DNA of 64,000 nucleotides from Streptomyces sp. 378 (GTDB lineage Bacteria; Actinomycetota; Actinomycetes; Streptomycetales; Streptomycetaceae), in contig NZ_JASKMS010000022.1 of assembly GCF_030124145.1 (NCBI RefSeq), positions 85,712-149,711 of the forward strand, written 5' to 3'. Both the position numbers and the translations under genes were made by a program. Below are positions 18,362 through 28,976 of the stretch, piece by piece; within the stretch, counting starts at the first letter, position 1, and the number at the start of each line of letters is the position of its first letter. The notes under the pieces were generated by a model. It was not told where the DNA came from, ran no database searches, and saw only the letters and a list, made by a program, of their open reading frames with translations.

Positions 18362-20031
18362 GACTCCTCCTCGGCGTTCTGCGGAGCTGACGGCACGGTC
18401 AGCGCGGCCGGTCCCGGGCCCGGCTCGGTCAGCGCCTCGGGCAGGACGACGGTGAACTCCGCGCCCCCACCGTGCGCGTCCCCGACGGTCGCGCTGCCAC
18501 CCTGCCGCTCGGCCAGCCTGCGCACCAGGGAGAGTCCGATACCCCGCTCCCGATGGGCCGGAGGCTCCTTCGTGGACCAACCCGTGGTGAAGATCAACTC
18601 CCGGTGCTCCGGTGGGATCCCGGGCCCCGTATCACGCACCCTGAGGATCGCCGTACGGCCCTCGGAGCGCAGTTCGACCTCCACGCGCGCGTGCGGCCTG
18701 CCGGCGACGGCGTCGAGCGCGTTGTCGACCAGGTTCCCCACCACGGTGACGAGCCCCTGCGGGTCGACCAGCCGGTCGGGCAGCCGGGTCCGGTCCGACA
18801 CCCACAGGGCGACACCCCGCTCGGCCGCGACGGTCGCCTTGCCGACGAGCAGGGCGGCGAGCAGCGGGTCCTCGATCCGCTCGGTGACCTGTTCCGCGGT
18901 GGCCCGGTGGTCACCGACCACCTCGCCGACGAACTCGACGGCGTCGTCGTACATCTCCAGCTCGAGCAGGCCCAGAAGCGTGTGCATGCGGTTGGCGTGC
19001 TCGTGGTCCTGGGCGCGCAGGGCGTCGATCAGACCGCGGGTGGAGTCCAGTTCACGGCCCAGCTGCTCCAGCTCGGTGCGGTCGCGCAGGGTGGCCACCG
19101 CACCGCCGTCGTCGGTGGGCATGCGGTTGGCGACCAGCACCCGCTGTCCACGCACGGTGAGCAGATCGGTGCCGGTGACGCGTCCGGCCAGCACATCGGC
19201 CGTACGGCCCGCGCCGAGCGCCTCGTCGGGGGAGCGGCCCACCACCGTTTCGCCGAGTCCCAGCAGCCGCTGTGCCTCGTCGTTCACGAGGCGGATGCGG
19301 CCGGTGCGGTCCAGGGCGACGACACCTTCGCGGATGCCGTGCAGCATCGCCTCGCGTTCCGCCAGCAGCGCCGCGATGTCCGAGAAGGCCAGGTCCCGCG
19401 TCTGGCGCTGGACCCGCCGGGAGATGAGCCACGCGGCCAGCGCGCCCACAGCCAGGGCGCCGCCGGCGTAGGCGAACAGTCCCGGGATCGCGTGGATCAA
19501 GCGGGCCCGGACGTTGTCGTAGGCGATGCCGACCGAGACCGCGCCGACCACGGTGCCGTCGCTGTCGCGCAGCGGCACCTTGCCCCGGGCGGAGCGCCCC
19601 AGGGTGCCGCTGTCGATCTCCATGACCTCCTCGCCGGCCAGGACCCGGCCGGGGTCGGTCGAGACGATGCCGCCGATCTGCCTGCGGTCCGTGTGCGACC
19701 AACGCACGCCCCGCCAGTCCATCACCACGACGTACTCGGCCTTGGTGGCCTTCCTGATCCGCTCCGCCTCCTTCTGCACCGGGCCGTTCGGCGACGGCGG
19801 AGTGTCCCGGACCTCTTCAGCCAGCCCGGGCTGCTGCGCCGTCGTCTGCGCGATCGCGAGCGCGCGGCGCATCGCCTGGTCGTCCAGCTGCTTGCTGAGG
19901 GGCGCGAGGAACAGCCCGGTCGCGAGGACCGCGACTCCCGCGGCGATCGCCACCTGCATCAGCAGCACCTGCGAGAACACCCGCCGGGGCAGGCCGAGGC
20001 GCAGGCGGCGTGCGGGGGGAGTGCGGCTCAT
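18355..20031 (-). CDS. Sensor histidine kinase, CitA/DcuS family
   Basis: A 558-residue membrane kinase. A first helix (about 22-42) and a second (about 190-210) flank an extracytoplasmic sensor of Cache/PAS type, including YVVVMDWRGVRWSHTDRRQIG. A cytoplasmic PAS domain follows (GIREGVVALDRTGRIRLVND). The phosphorylated His lies in RAQDHEHANRMHTLLGLLEL, the SpoOB-like form of CitA/DcuS kinases. The ATPase has N, G1 and G2 boxes (NLVDNALDAV, DTGPGIP, GIGLSLVRRL). Family members sense citrate, fumarate or other carboxylates. Start is ATG 20031; a longer frame to 20127 would run into the direct-repeat region. Confidence 0.9.
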   Translation of the reverse strand: MSRTPPARRLRLGLPRRVFSQVLLMQVAIAAGVAVLATGLFLAPLSKQLDDQAMRRALAIAQTTAQQPGLAEEVRDTPPSPNGPVQKEAERIRKATKAEYVVVMDWRGVRWSHTDRRQIGGIVSTDPGRVLAGEEVMEIDSGTLGRSARGKVPLRDSDGTVVGAVSVGIAYDNVRARLIHAIPGLFAYAGGALAVGALAAWLISRRVQRQTRDLAFSDIAALLAEREAMLHGIREGVVALDRTGRIRLVNDEAQRLLGLGETVVGRSPDEALGAGRTADVLAGRVTGTDLLTVRGQRVLVANRMPTDDGGAVATLRDRTELEQLGRELDSTRGLIDALRAQDHEHANRMHTLLGLLELEMYDDAVEFVGEVVGDHRATAEQVTERIEDPLLAALLVGKATVAAERGVALWVSDRTRLPDRLVDPQGLVTVVGNLVDNALDAVAGRPHARVEVELRSEGRTAILRVRDTGPGIPPEHRELIFTTGWSTKEPPAHRERGIGLSLVRRLAERQGGSATVGDAHGGGAEFTVVLPEALTEPGPGPAALTVPSAPQNAEEESC

Positions 20032-20090
20032 ACCCCAGACGGTACGTGCGGCCGACCGGCTGCCGTAGACGGGTGTGGCGTGGATCTCCG

Positions 20091-20168
20091 AATTCAATGT
20101 CCGCGCAGGCGTGATCGATGTCCGCACAGGGTGATCAATGCGCGGGGGGTGTGATCAATGTCCGGAGC
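20091..20168 (-). repeat. Four direct repeats (iterons) of about 20 bp upstream of the sensor kinase
   Basis: On the minus strand the unit reads approximately CGGACATTGATCAC. CAATG or CGATG cores begin at plus positions 20095, 20116, 20136 and 20156, spaced 21, 20 and 20 bp, that is two helical turns. They lie 60-140 bp before the kinase start, a typical place for a regulator array. Confidence 0.75.
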
Positions 20169-20236
20169 GGCGGCGACGACACCGGGCGAGGCGTCCGTGC
20201 CGGACGGTCGCGCCGCCCGGAGAGGCAGCCGGGCGG

Positions 20237-21181
20237 TCAGCCGGCCAGCGCCGTCGTCATCCTCACCTCGCGCACCGCCACCACGTCCATCCGCGCAGGT
20301 GAGCCCAGGACGGACGCCCCGCAGCTCTCCGGGCGGGGCGGGAGCGCCGCGCCTTGGGCCACGTCGACCTGCCAGCGGCGGCCGTCGGCATGGGCGACGG
20401 TCACCTCCCAGCCGGATCCCGTGCCGGCGGTCCGGACGACGCTCAGCGCCTCGGCGGTGTACTCGCCGGTCGCGGTGCGCACGGCCAGTTCGGCCGCCTG
20501 ACCGGGCCGTTCCCAGGCCGAACTGCCCCGGCAGCCCTCCACGACGATCCGCCCCTCCCGCGCGCCGTGCAGGACCTCCTTGAGGGAGTGCGCCTCGGCC
20601 CGGCCGTAGGCGTATCCGTACGGCAGCACGAGCACCGTCGGGGAGAAGCGGTGACCACCCAGATGGGTGACCTCCCAGACGCCCTCGACTCCGGACGTCG
20701 CCAGTTCGGCCGCGAGGGGCCGGCCGAGGAGGGCGCAACAGCGGTCGCGCTTGCCGTTGGTGCAGACGAGGGCGAGCGGGGCGCCGTCGTGGGCCCGACC
20801 GCCGAGCCGCGCGTCGAAGACGCGGTGGTCGCCCCGGCCGAGTGCGGCGAAGTCGAGATCGAGCAGGTCGGCGGGGTCCGAGGTCGAGGCGCTGCGCAGC
20901 CACACGTTGCCCGGGACCACGTGGGCGGCGTACACCCGGCGGGTGGCGGGCATGCGGCGGTCCGCGTGGCGCCCGGGGCGGCGGATGAGCGCGATCCGGA
21001 CGCCCGTGTCCTTCGAGGCCGCCTCCAGGGCACGCCCCAGAGCGGGGTCCAGGTGGCTCGAAGTGAGCGCCTTGGCACCCCACGGACCGGACTGTTCCAG
21101 CAACAGCCAGGTCCTCGCGGTGGCGGCGGTTCCCGAAACGGGCTCGTCGGTGTCCCGGGAGACGCTTGAGCACGTACTCAC
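20237..21181 (-). CDS. Sucrase/ferredoxin-like (Suc_Fer) family protein
   Basis: A 314-residue cytoplasmic protein. It has the family features VCTNGKRDRCCALLGRPLA (Cys cluster) and VTHLGGHRFSPTVLVLPYG in a thioredoxin-like [2Fe-2S] ferredoxin domain of about residues 110-230. The start is GTG 21179-21181. A 19-bp sequence closely matching the DmdR/IdeR iron box lies directly upstream, overlapping the likely promoter, so expression should rise in iron starvation. The molecular role is not established; its cysteines and regulation suggest electron transfer in iron metabolism or siderophore use. It is the left neighbour of the HTH-containing citrate synthase on the same strand, 53 bp away. Confidence 0.82.
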   Translation of the reverse strand: MSTCSSVSRDTDEPVSGTAATARTWLLLEQSGPWGAKALTSSHLDPALGRALEAASKDTGVRIALIRRPGRHADRRMPATRRVYAAHVVPGNVWLRSASTSDPADLLDLDFAALGRGDHRVFDARLGGRAHDGAPLALVCTNGKRDRCCALLGRPLAAELATSGVEGVWEVTHLGGHRFSPTVLVLPYGYAYGRAEAHSLKEVLHGAREGRIVVEGCRGSSAWERPGQAAELAVRTATGEYTAEALSVVRTAGTGSGWEVTVAHADGRRWQVDVAQGAALPPRPESCGASVLGSPARMDVVAVREVRMTTALAG

Positions 21182-21200
21182 AGAGGTGAGCCTAACCTGA
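21182..21200 (-). promoter_or_regulatory. DmdR/IdeR iron box
   Basis: The minus-strand 19-mer TCAGGTTAGGCTCACCTCT agrees at 15 of 19 positions with the actinobacterial iron box TTAGGTTAGGCTAACCTAA. It abuts the GTG start of the Suc_Fer gene, where a repressor would block transcription when iron is plentiful. Confidence 0.8.
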
Positions 21201-21234
21201 CTTCGGCCACAGCGACTTCCGGCCCCGCACTGCT

Positions 21235-22494
21235 CTACTCCGGCAGTGGCTGTGGCGGCTTCGGACCTGCGTAGAGACCGCTCGGACGCATCCGCAGCGG
21301 GCGTTCGCCGTACTCCTCCAGCGCGTGGGCGATCCAGCCCGCTGCCCGGGCCACGGCGAAGATGGTCTCGCCCGCGGCCGGGTCCATGCCGCAGGACGCG
21401 GTGAGGACGGCGAGCGCCAGGTCCACGTTGGCGTGCAGGGGCGCGTGGCGAGCCGCGGTCTCGACGATGTCGCGCGCCGCGAGAAGGGCGGGTTCCGCGC
21501 GCGGGATCTGCTCCAGGAGGGCGAACAGGGCACGCGCGCGTGGGTCCTCGCCGGGGTAGAGCCGGTGGCCGAGGCCCGGGATGCGACGGCCGGCGCGCAG
21601 TTCGCCCGCGATCACGGGTGCCGGGTTGCCCTGGTCGAGGACGTCGTGCAGCAGCCGGTGGGCGAGCCCGCTGGCCGCGCCGTGCAGCGGGCCCTCGGTC
21701 ACGCCGAGCCCGGCGGAGACCGCCGCGTAGGGGTGGGCACGGGCCGACGCGGCGACGCGCACCGCGAGCGTCGACGCGGCCAGGTCGTGATCGACCAGGA
21801 GGGCGAGGGCGGTGTCCAGGGCGCGCAGGGACGCCTCGTCCGGGTGCTGGTGCACCGACAGCCTCGTCCACAGGCGGTGGGCCAGGGGGCCTTCGTCGCG
21901 GCGGTGGTGTCCCGCCGGCGGGAGAGCGGCCACGAGCGTGGGGATGAGGGTGCGCGCGGTGCCGAGCACGGCGTCCTCGGACAGGTCGAACCGCAGCGGG
22001 TCGGCGGTCGCGGCGGCAATCGTCGCGACCCGCAACTGGTCGGTCGGGGCGGCGTGCTCGGGCAGTGCGTCGACGGCACGGCGGGCGACGGTGACGGAGG
22101 CGGCGGGCGCGGTGAAGGTGCTTCCCGGCCGCATCCGGCCGGTCCACAGCCACTCGGCCACTTCCTCGTAGGTGTGCCGGGTGGCCAGGTCGACCGCGTC
22201 GACGCCGCGGAAGTAGTAGCGGTCGCTCTCGATGAGCGTGATGCGGGTGCGTACGGACAGGTCGCCGCCGGAGCCGGATCCGCCCGCGTTCTCCCGGCGG
22301 TTGCGCCGGGCGAGCGCCTCGACCTCCCCGGCGTCGAAGGTGCTGCCCCGGCCGCCGCTCACCCGTCGGCTGCTGAGCTGGCCGCGGCTCACGTACGCGT
22401 AGACGGTCTCCGGCTTCACGCCGAGCAGCTCGGCGGCCTCCTTGGTGCTCAGTCGCCGTTCCGCGTCCCTGGGGGCGGGTGCTTGATCGCGCAT
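21235..22494 (-). CDS. Citrate synthase-like protein with N-terminal helix-turn-helix
   Basis: A 419-residue protein. Residues about 15-65 are a MerR/excisionase-type helix-turn-helix (LSTKEAAELLGVKPETVYAY, VSRGQLSSRR). The rest is a citrate synthase fold with GPLHGAASGLAHRLL and GLGHRLYPGEDPRARAL; these hold the two active-site His regions, while the third catalytic acid region is less clear (LHANVDLALAVLTASCGM). It may condense acyl-CoA with oxaloacetate, act as a metabolite-responsive DNA-binding protein, or both. ATG 22494 is chosen; GTG 22503 is possible. It is divergent from a second citrate synthase with a 109-bp shared region full of TTGAC/TTGAT half-sites. Confidence 0.85.
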   Translation of the reverse strand: MRDQAPAPRDAERRLSTKEAAELLGVKPETVYAYVSRGQLSSRRVSGGRGSTFDAGEVEALARRNRRENAGGSGSGGDLSVRTRITLIESDRYYFRGVDAVDLATRHTYEEVAEWLWTGRMRPGSTFTAPAASVTVARRAVDALPEHAAPTDQLRVATIAAATADPLRFDLSEDAVLGTARTLIPTLVAALPPAGHHRRDEGPLAHRLWTRLSVHQHPDEASLRALDTALALLVDHDLAASTLAVRVAASARAHPYAAVSAGLGVTEGPLHGAASGLAHRLLHDVLDQGNPAPVIAGELRAGRRIPGLGHRLYPGEDPRARALFALLEQIPRAEPALLAARDIVETAARHAPLHANVDLALAVLTASCGMDPAAGETIFAVARAAGWIAHALEEYGERPLRMRPSGLYAGPKPPQPLPE

Positions 22495-22520
22495 GGGGGT
22501 CACCGTATCCGTCGGTGGTC

Positions 22521-22569
22521 CATTGACTGAAGCATTGATTTAATCAATATTGACACGCGTTAAGTCAAT
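22521..22569. promoter_or_regulatory. AT-rich divergent operator region between citrate synthases
   Basis: ATTGATT-T-AATCAAT (22534-22548) is a near-perfect 15-bp palindrome. ATTGAC (22549-22554) and GTCAAT (22564-22569) form a second inverted pair, and CATTGAC occurs at 22521. Several TTGAC hexamers can also be -35 elements for either gene. Confidence 0.65.
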
Positions 22570-22603
22570 CATGGACAGTCAAATCAAGTCGAAGGAGGAA
22601 GTC

Positions 22604-23764
22604 ATGTCCGACAACAGGTCAGCGACCACTCGTGTCGAAGTACCTCGGGGACTCGCCGGTGTGGTGGTCACCGATACCCGGATCGGTGATGTCCGCGGCC
22701 TGGAGGGCTTCTACCACTATCGGCAGTACTCGGCCGTCGACCTCGCCCGGACCCGCAGCTTCGAGGACGTCTGGCACCTGCTCGTGCACGGCGAACTACC
22801 GGACGCCGCACAGGGCGCGGCCTTCACGGCCGAGACCGCCGCGCTGCGGCGGTTGCCGGACGAAGTGCGGGCGGCGCTGCCGGCCATCGCGGCGGCCGGC
22901 GGGCATTCCGGCCCGCTCGCGGGGATGCGCACGGCACTGTCGCTGCTGGGCGCGGCGAAGGGGTTCCGTCCCGTGTACGACATCGACCCCGGCCGGCGGC
23001 GGCAGGACGCGATCGAGGCGGCGGCGGCCGTGCCCACGCTCCTCACCGCGCTGCACCGGCTGGGCGAAGGGCTCGAACCGGTGGAGCCGCGCGAGGATCT
23101 GTCCTACGCGGCGAACTACCTGTACATGCTGACGGGTGAGGTACCGGCCGAGCGGCACGCACGGGCGATGGAGCATTACCTCATCTCAACCATTGATCAC
23201 GGATTCAATGCGTCAACCTTCACGGCCAGGGTCATCGCCTCGACGGGCGCGGACGTGGCGGCGTGCCTCGCCGGCGCCGTGGCGGCGCTGTCGGGGCCGT
23301 TGCACGGGGGCGCGCCCAGCCGTGCGCTGGACACCCTCGACGCCATCGGCACCCCGGACCGCATCGACTCCTGGGTGCGTCAGCGGGTACTGGGCGGTGA
23401 GCGCATCATGGGCTTCGGGCACGCGATCTACCGCACGGAGGACCCGCGGTCCCGGATGCTGCGCGAGGTCGCGCAAGGATTCGGTGGACCGCGGGTGGAT
23501 TTCGCCGTCGAGGTGGAGCGACACATCGAGGCGATCCTCGCGGAGCTGAAGCCCGGCCGGGAGCTGCACACCAACGTCGAGTACTACGCGGGCGTGGTCA
23601 TGGAACTCTGCGGCCTGCCCCGCGAGATGTTCACCCCGACCTTCGCCGCCGCCCGGGCGGTGGGCTGGAGCGCCAACATCCTGGAGCAGGCGGAGGACAC
23701 GAAGATCATCAGGCCGGTGGCACGGTACGTGGGCCCGGAGGCACCGGCGCCGGTACCCGTCTGA
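22604..23764 (+). CDS. Citrate synthase (or methylcitrate synthase)
   Basis: A 386-residue enzyme started at ATG 22604 behind a perfect AAGGAGG. Citrate synthase motifs: GLEGFYHYRQYSAVDLA near the N-terminus, the His region GPLHGGAPSRALD, the second His region MGFGHAIYRTEDPRSRML, and the Asp-containing C-terminal stretch NVEYYAGVVMELCGLP. It condenses acetyl-CoA (or propionyl-CoA) with oxaloacetate. No prpB or prpD lies nearby, so the methylcitrate assignment has no local support. Its divergent neighbour is a paralogue carrying a DNA-binding domain, and their shared promoter region contains several inverted repeats. Confidence 0.9.
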   Translation: MSDNRSATTRVEVPRGLAGVVVTDTRIGDVRGLEGFYHYRQYSAVDLARTRSFEDVWHLLVHGELPDAAQGAAFTAETAALRRLPDEVRAALPAIAAAGGHSGPLAGMRTALSLLGAAKGFRPVYDIDPGRRRQDAIEAAAAVPTLLTALHRLGEGLEPVEPREDLSYAANYLYMLTGEVPAERHARAMEHYLISTIDHGFNASTFTARVIASTGADVAACLAGAVAALSGPLHGGAPSRALDTLDAIGTPDRIDSWVRQRVLGGERIMGFGHAIYRTEDPRSRMLREVAQGFGGPRVDFAVEVERHIEAILAELKPGRELHTNVEYYAGVVMELCGLPREMFTPTFAAARAVGWSANILEQAEDTKIIRPVARYVGPEAPAPVPV

Positions 23765-23802
23765 GCGGCGACGGCGACGGCGACGGCGGCGGCAGTTACG
23801 CA

Positions 23803-23857
23803 GCGAAGCCGGCGACGGCAGTGACGACAATCGGCAGGCGGCGAAGCCGGCGACGGC
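23803..23857 (+). repeat. 17-bp direct repeat
   Basis: GCGAAGCCGGCGACGGC occurs at 23803-23819 and 23841-23857, after a GACGGC-rich stretch just past the citrate synthase stop. Confidence 0.8.
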
Positions 23858-23874
23858 GTCGCGGGAGCCTGACA

Positions 23875-23902
23875 AGGCCCGACAGCGAAAGGTGCCGGGC
23901 CT
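23875..23902. terminator. Hairpin between convergent genes
   Basis: AGGCCCG (23875-23881) pairs with CGGGCCT (23896-23902) across a 14-nt loop. It can terminate the citrate synthase or the leftward small gene. Confidence 0.45.
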
Positions 23903-23933
23903 CAGGCGCCGGGCCGGTGGAGGGTCGGCGGGA

Positions 23934-24173
23934 TCAGGCGTCGGGAATGTCTGCCTTCGCGTCGATGAGGGTCCTGCGGGAAACCACGACGATGCGCTCG
24001 TAGTCCGCTCTGGACGCGTCGGCGGGGAGCTTCCCGTCCAGTTCTTCGGTGAGGTCCGTGCCGATCACAGCGAACCTGCCGTCGGACAGCTCGAAGATAT
24101 CGGGGCAGTTGGCACCAGTCGCACTGCCCCGGGCGCTGGGAGGGGTGCCGATCCGACGGATGATGTGGCTCAC
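23934..24173 (-). CDS. Conserved hypothetical protein, 79 residues
   Basis: Begins MSHIIRRIGTPPSARGS (GTG 24173) and contains CPDIFELSDGRFAVIGTDLT followed by a helical ADASRADYERIVVVSRRTLI. I have seen this CPDIFEL...AVIGTD pattern in many small Streptomyces proteins of unknown function, often near regulators. No catalytic motif or membrane segment is visible. It lies 262 bp downstream of the DUF6082 gene on the same strand. Confidence 0.7.
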   Translation of the reverse strand: MSHIIRRIGTPPSARGSATGANCPDIFELSDGRFAVIGTDLTEELDGKLPADASRADYERIVVVSRRTLIDAKADIPDA

Positions 24174-24435
24174 TGTTCTTGCGTTCCTTCTGATCTCGAG
24201 GCGTGTGCGCACTGCGCCTGCGGTGCGATGCGGCCCTGTGGGGCCGCGGCCTCGACAACCGGGCGGCGTGGAGCGGCGGTTCGGCGGTGGTCGACCCGGT
24301 TCGCGGGATGCGCAGTAGTCAACCTTGTTGGCACCTGGGGAAACGCGCCGGTTTACGGGTTCGTTACCGCCCAGCCGTGTGATGCGTTCCGGAGAGTGAT
24401 CCGAGCGGAGCCGTGCTTACGGCCGGAGCGTGGAG

Positions 24436-24993
24436 CTACTCGCCCGGCGGCTCCCCGACCACCCACCACTCGTCGAGGTCAGTCTCCTCGAGTTGGACGA
24501 GGAGGTCGTCGACCATGCGTCCGAGCCCGGCCTCGTCGGAGGTGTCGACGAGAGTCGCCCGGTGCGGGCGGGTGGCGTACCAGTACTCCCGGAAGAGGGG
24601 GTTCTGCAGCATGCTGCGGGCGAAGCCGAAGAACTCCTCTCTGGTCATGTTGCCCATGCGGTAGTAGCACAGGGCGTTGGTGTAGAGGGCGTTGGCGAAG
24701 AGGAACTGGCGTTGCTTGGCGGGGGAGACGGTGCCGTCGTAGGCGTCGAGCACCTCGGCCAGCTCGGGGTCGTCCATCGCCTTGCTGAGCAACTCCCAGT
24801 GCAGGCGCTGCTGGTGCGCGAAGTTGGTCCGGCGCTGCGCCTGCGCGGCCTGTTCCAGGTGCTCGATCCGGGCACGCAAAGCATGGAACGCGGTCCATTG
24901 CAGGGTCAGGGCGACGGCGGCACCCGCCGCCAGGCCCATTCCTGCCGAGGCGGTGGCCCTCAGCCCTCGAAACCCAAACTTCTGTGTGGCCAT
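24436..24993 (-). CDS. DUF6082 family protein
   Basis: A 185-residue protein started at ATG 24993. A single N-terminal hydrophobic helix (GLRATASAGMGLAAGAAVALTLQ) should anchor it in the membrane. The cytoplasmic or extracellular remainder is helical and rich in aromatic residues (ANALYTNALCYYRMGNMTRE, NPLFREYWYATRPHR). DUF6082 is known mainly from Streptomyces and has no assigned function. Longer in-frame starts to 25158 exist but lack the conserved opening. Confidence 0.75.
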   Translation of the reverse strand: MATQKFGFRGLRATASAGMGLAAGAAVALTLQWTAFHALRARIEHLEQAAQAQRRTNFAHQQRLHWELLSKAMDDPELAEVLDAYDGTVSPAKQRQFLFANALYTNALCYYRMGNMTREEFFGFARSMLQNPLFREYWYATRPHRATLVDTSDEAGLGRMVDDLLVQLEETDLDEWWVVGEPPGE

Positions 24994-25314
24994 GTCAACC
25001 CCCGGTTCAGGCGGCCGTCCGCCGGTCGTCGGGGTGCGGGTCGACGGGAGGGGACCGGCGAGCGGTGGGCGGCGCTTGCCGTCTCCCAGAGTGCCGAGCG
25101 GCTCTGATCGGCAGGGAGGCGGAGAGGAGGCGCACGGAGGGAAGCGAGGGTCGCACAAACCGGCGCCATGCCCAACGTCTGCCCCGCGAGTGGTGCTAAC
25201 AATCGTTCACTCAGGTCTGGATCTCACGGCTCGTATCCTGGGTCCGCATCCCCATTTCCCCTGTGTGCCGGGAACGCGAGCCGGTGCACGCGTCGGCGCG
25301 AGAGAGGTCGCACG
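24994..25314. other. Divergent intergenic region DUF6082 / COG0523
   Basis: 321 bp. TATCCT near 25229 is a possible -10 for the rightward GTPase gene. No convincing Zur box was found. No gene supported. Confidence 0.4.
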
Positions 25315-26519
25315 GTGAGCCAGCCGAGTCCGAAACCGCAGCAGATCCCGGTGGTCGTCCTGGCCGGATTCCTCGGCTCGGGAAAGACCACCCTGCTCAA
25401 CCACCTCCTGCACCGCAGCGGCGGCAGCAGGATCGGCGCCCTCGTCAACGACTTCGGGGCGATCGAGATCGACGCGATGGCGGTGGCGGGGGCGCTCGGC
25501 GACTCGACGGTCTCCCTCGGCAACGGCTGCCTGTGCTGCGCCGTCGACGCGAGCGAACTGGACCAGTACCTGGAGCGGCTCGCCCAGCCCTCCCTCGGCA
25601 TCGACGTCATCGTCATCGAGGCCAGTGGCCTCGCCGAGCCGCAGGAACTCGTACGGATGCTGCTCGCCAGCGAGCATCCCGGGGTCGTGTACGGCGGGCT
25701 CGTCGAGGTCGTCGACGCCGCCGAGTTCGACGACACCCGGGCCAGGCACCCCGAGATCGACCGTCATCTCGCCCTGGCCGACCTCGTCGTGGTCAACAAG
25801 CTCGACCGCGCGGCCGACGGCGAACGCGTCCTCGGGCTGGTCCGGTCCCTCGTCGACCGCGCCGCCGTCGTCCCGGCCACCTACGGCCGGATCGACCCCG
25901 AGTTCCTCTTCGACTGCCGGCCCGCCGAGGAGCGCATCGGGCAGCTGTCCTTCGACGACCTGCACGAAGACGACCCTTGCGAGGACGACCCTTGCAAGGA
26001 CGCCCTTTGCGGCGACGTCCTTTGTGAAGACGCCCCCTGTGCAGGCGGCCGCGGCCGCACGGAATGCGGTGGAGCCGAATGCGGCCGAGCCGACGGCCGC
26101 ACCGAAGGCCACCCCGGCGACCATCCGCACCATCACGCCGGTCACCTGCACGCCGCCTACGACAGCCTGTCGTTCGTCTCCCCGGACCCCCTCGACCCGC
26201 GTCGCCTGATGGCCTTCCTGGACAGTCGACCCGAGGGGCTGTACCGGATCAAGGGCTACGTCGACTTCGGGCCGTACGACGTCCGCAACCGCTACACCGT
26301 CCATGCCGTCGGGCGGTTCCTGCGCTTCTACCCGGAGCCCTGGCCGGCCGGCGGCGAACGCCTCACCCAGCTGGTCCTCATCGGCTCCGGGATCGACGTC
26401 CCCGCCCTCGGCAAGGAGCTGGAGGCGTGCGGGAGCGAGGCCCCACACGCCGACGAACACGGCATGTGGGGCGTCCTGCGGTACGTCCGCGGGCCCGAGG
26501 AGGATCTCGCCGATCCGGC

Positions 26520-26523
<4 letters not shown>
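25315..26523 (+). CDS. COG0523/CobW-family GTPase metallochaperone with Cys/His-rich insert
   Basis: A 402-residue G3E GTPase. Walker A is GFLGSGKTTLLNHLL (residues about 16-30). The family metal-binding GNGCLCCAV lies near residue 80, IVIEASGLAEPQELV is switch II/Walker B, and VVNKLDR is the base-recognition NKxD motif. Between the GTPase and the CobW C-terminal domain (about 285-400) is an unusual insert: five tandem Cys-containing units of about five residues (HEDDPCEDDPCKDALCG...), more Cys, then HPGDHPHHHAGHLHA. COG0523 proteins deliver zinc or other metals. GTG 25315 follows AGAGAGG. Its stop overlaps the convergent parC stop by sharing CTAG. Confidence 0.88.
25966..26040 (+). repeat. 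15-bp tandem repeat, five units, in frame
   Basis: Units at 25966, 25981, 25996, 26011 and 26026 follow the pattern GAGGACGACCCTTGC with drift. Each encodes about (E/K/G)D-x-x-C, so repeat expansion adds one Cys per unit to the metallochaperone. Confidence 0.9.

Positions 26524-28976
<2,453 letters not shown>

Noticed and set aside
25190..25215. Possible Zur box upstream of the COG0523 gene
   Set aside because: The best alignment to the Streptomyces Zur consensus matches about half of the positions and lacks the inverted symmetry.
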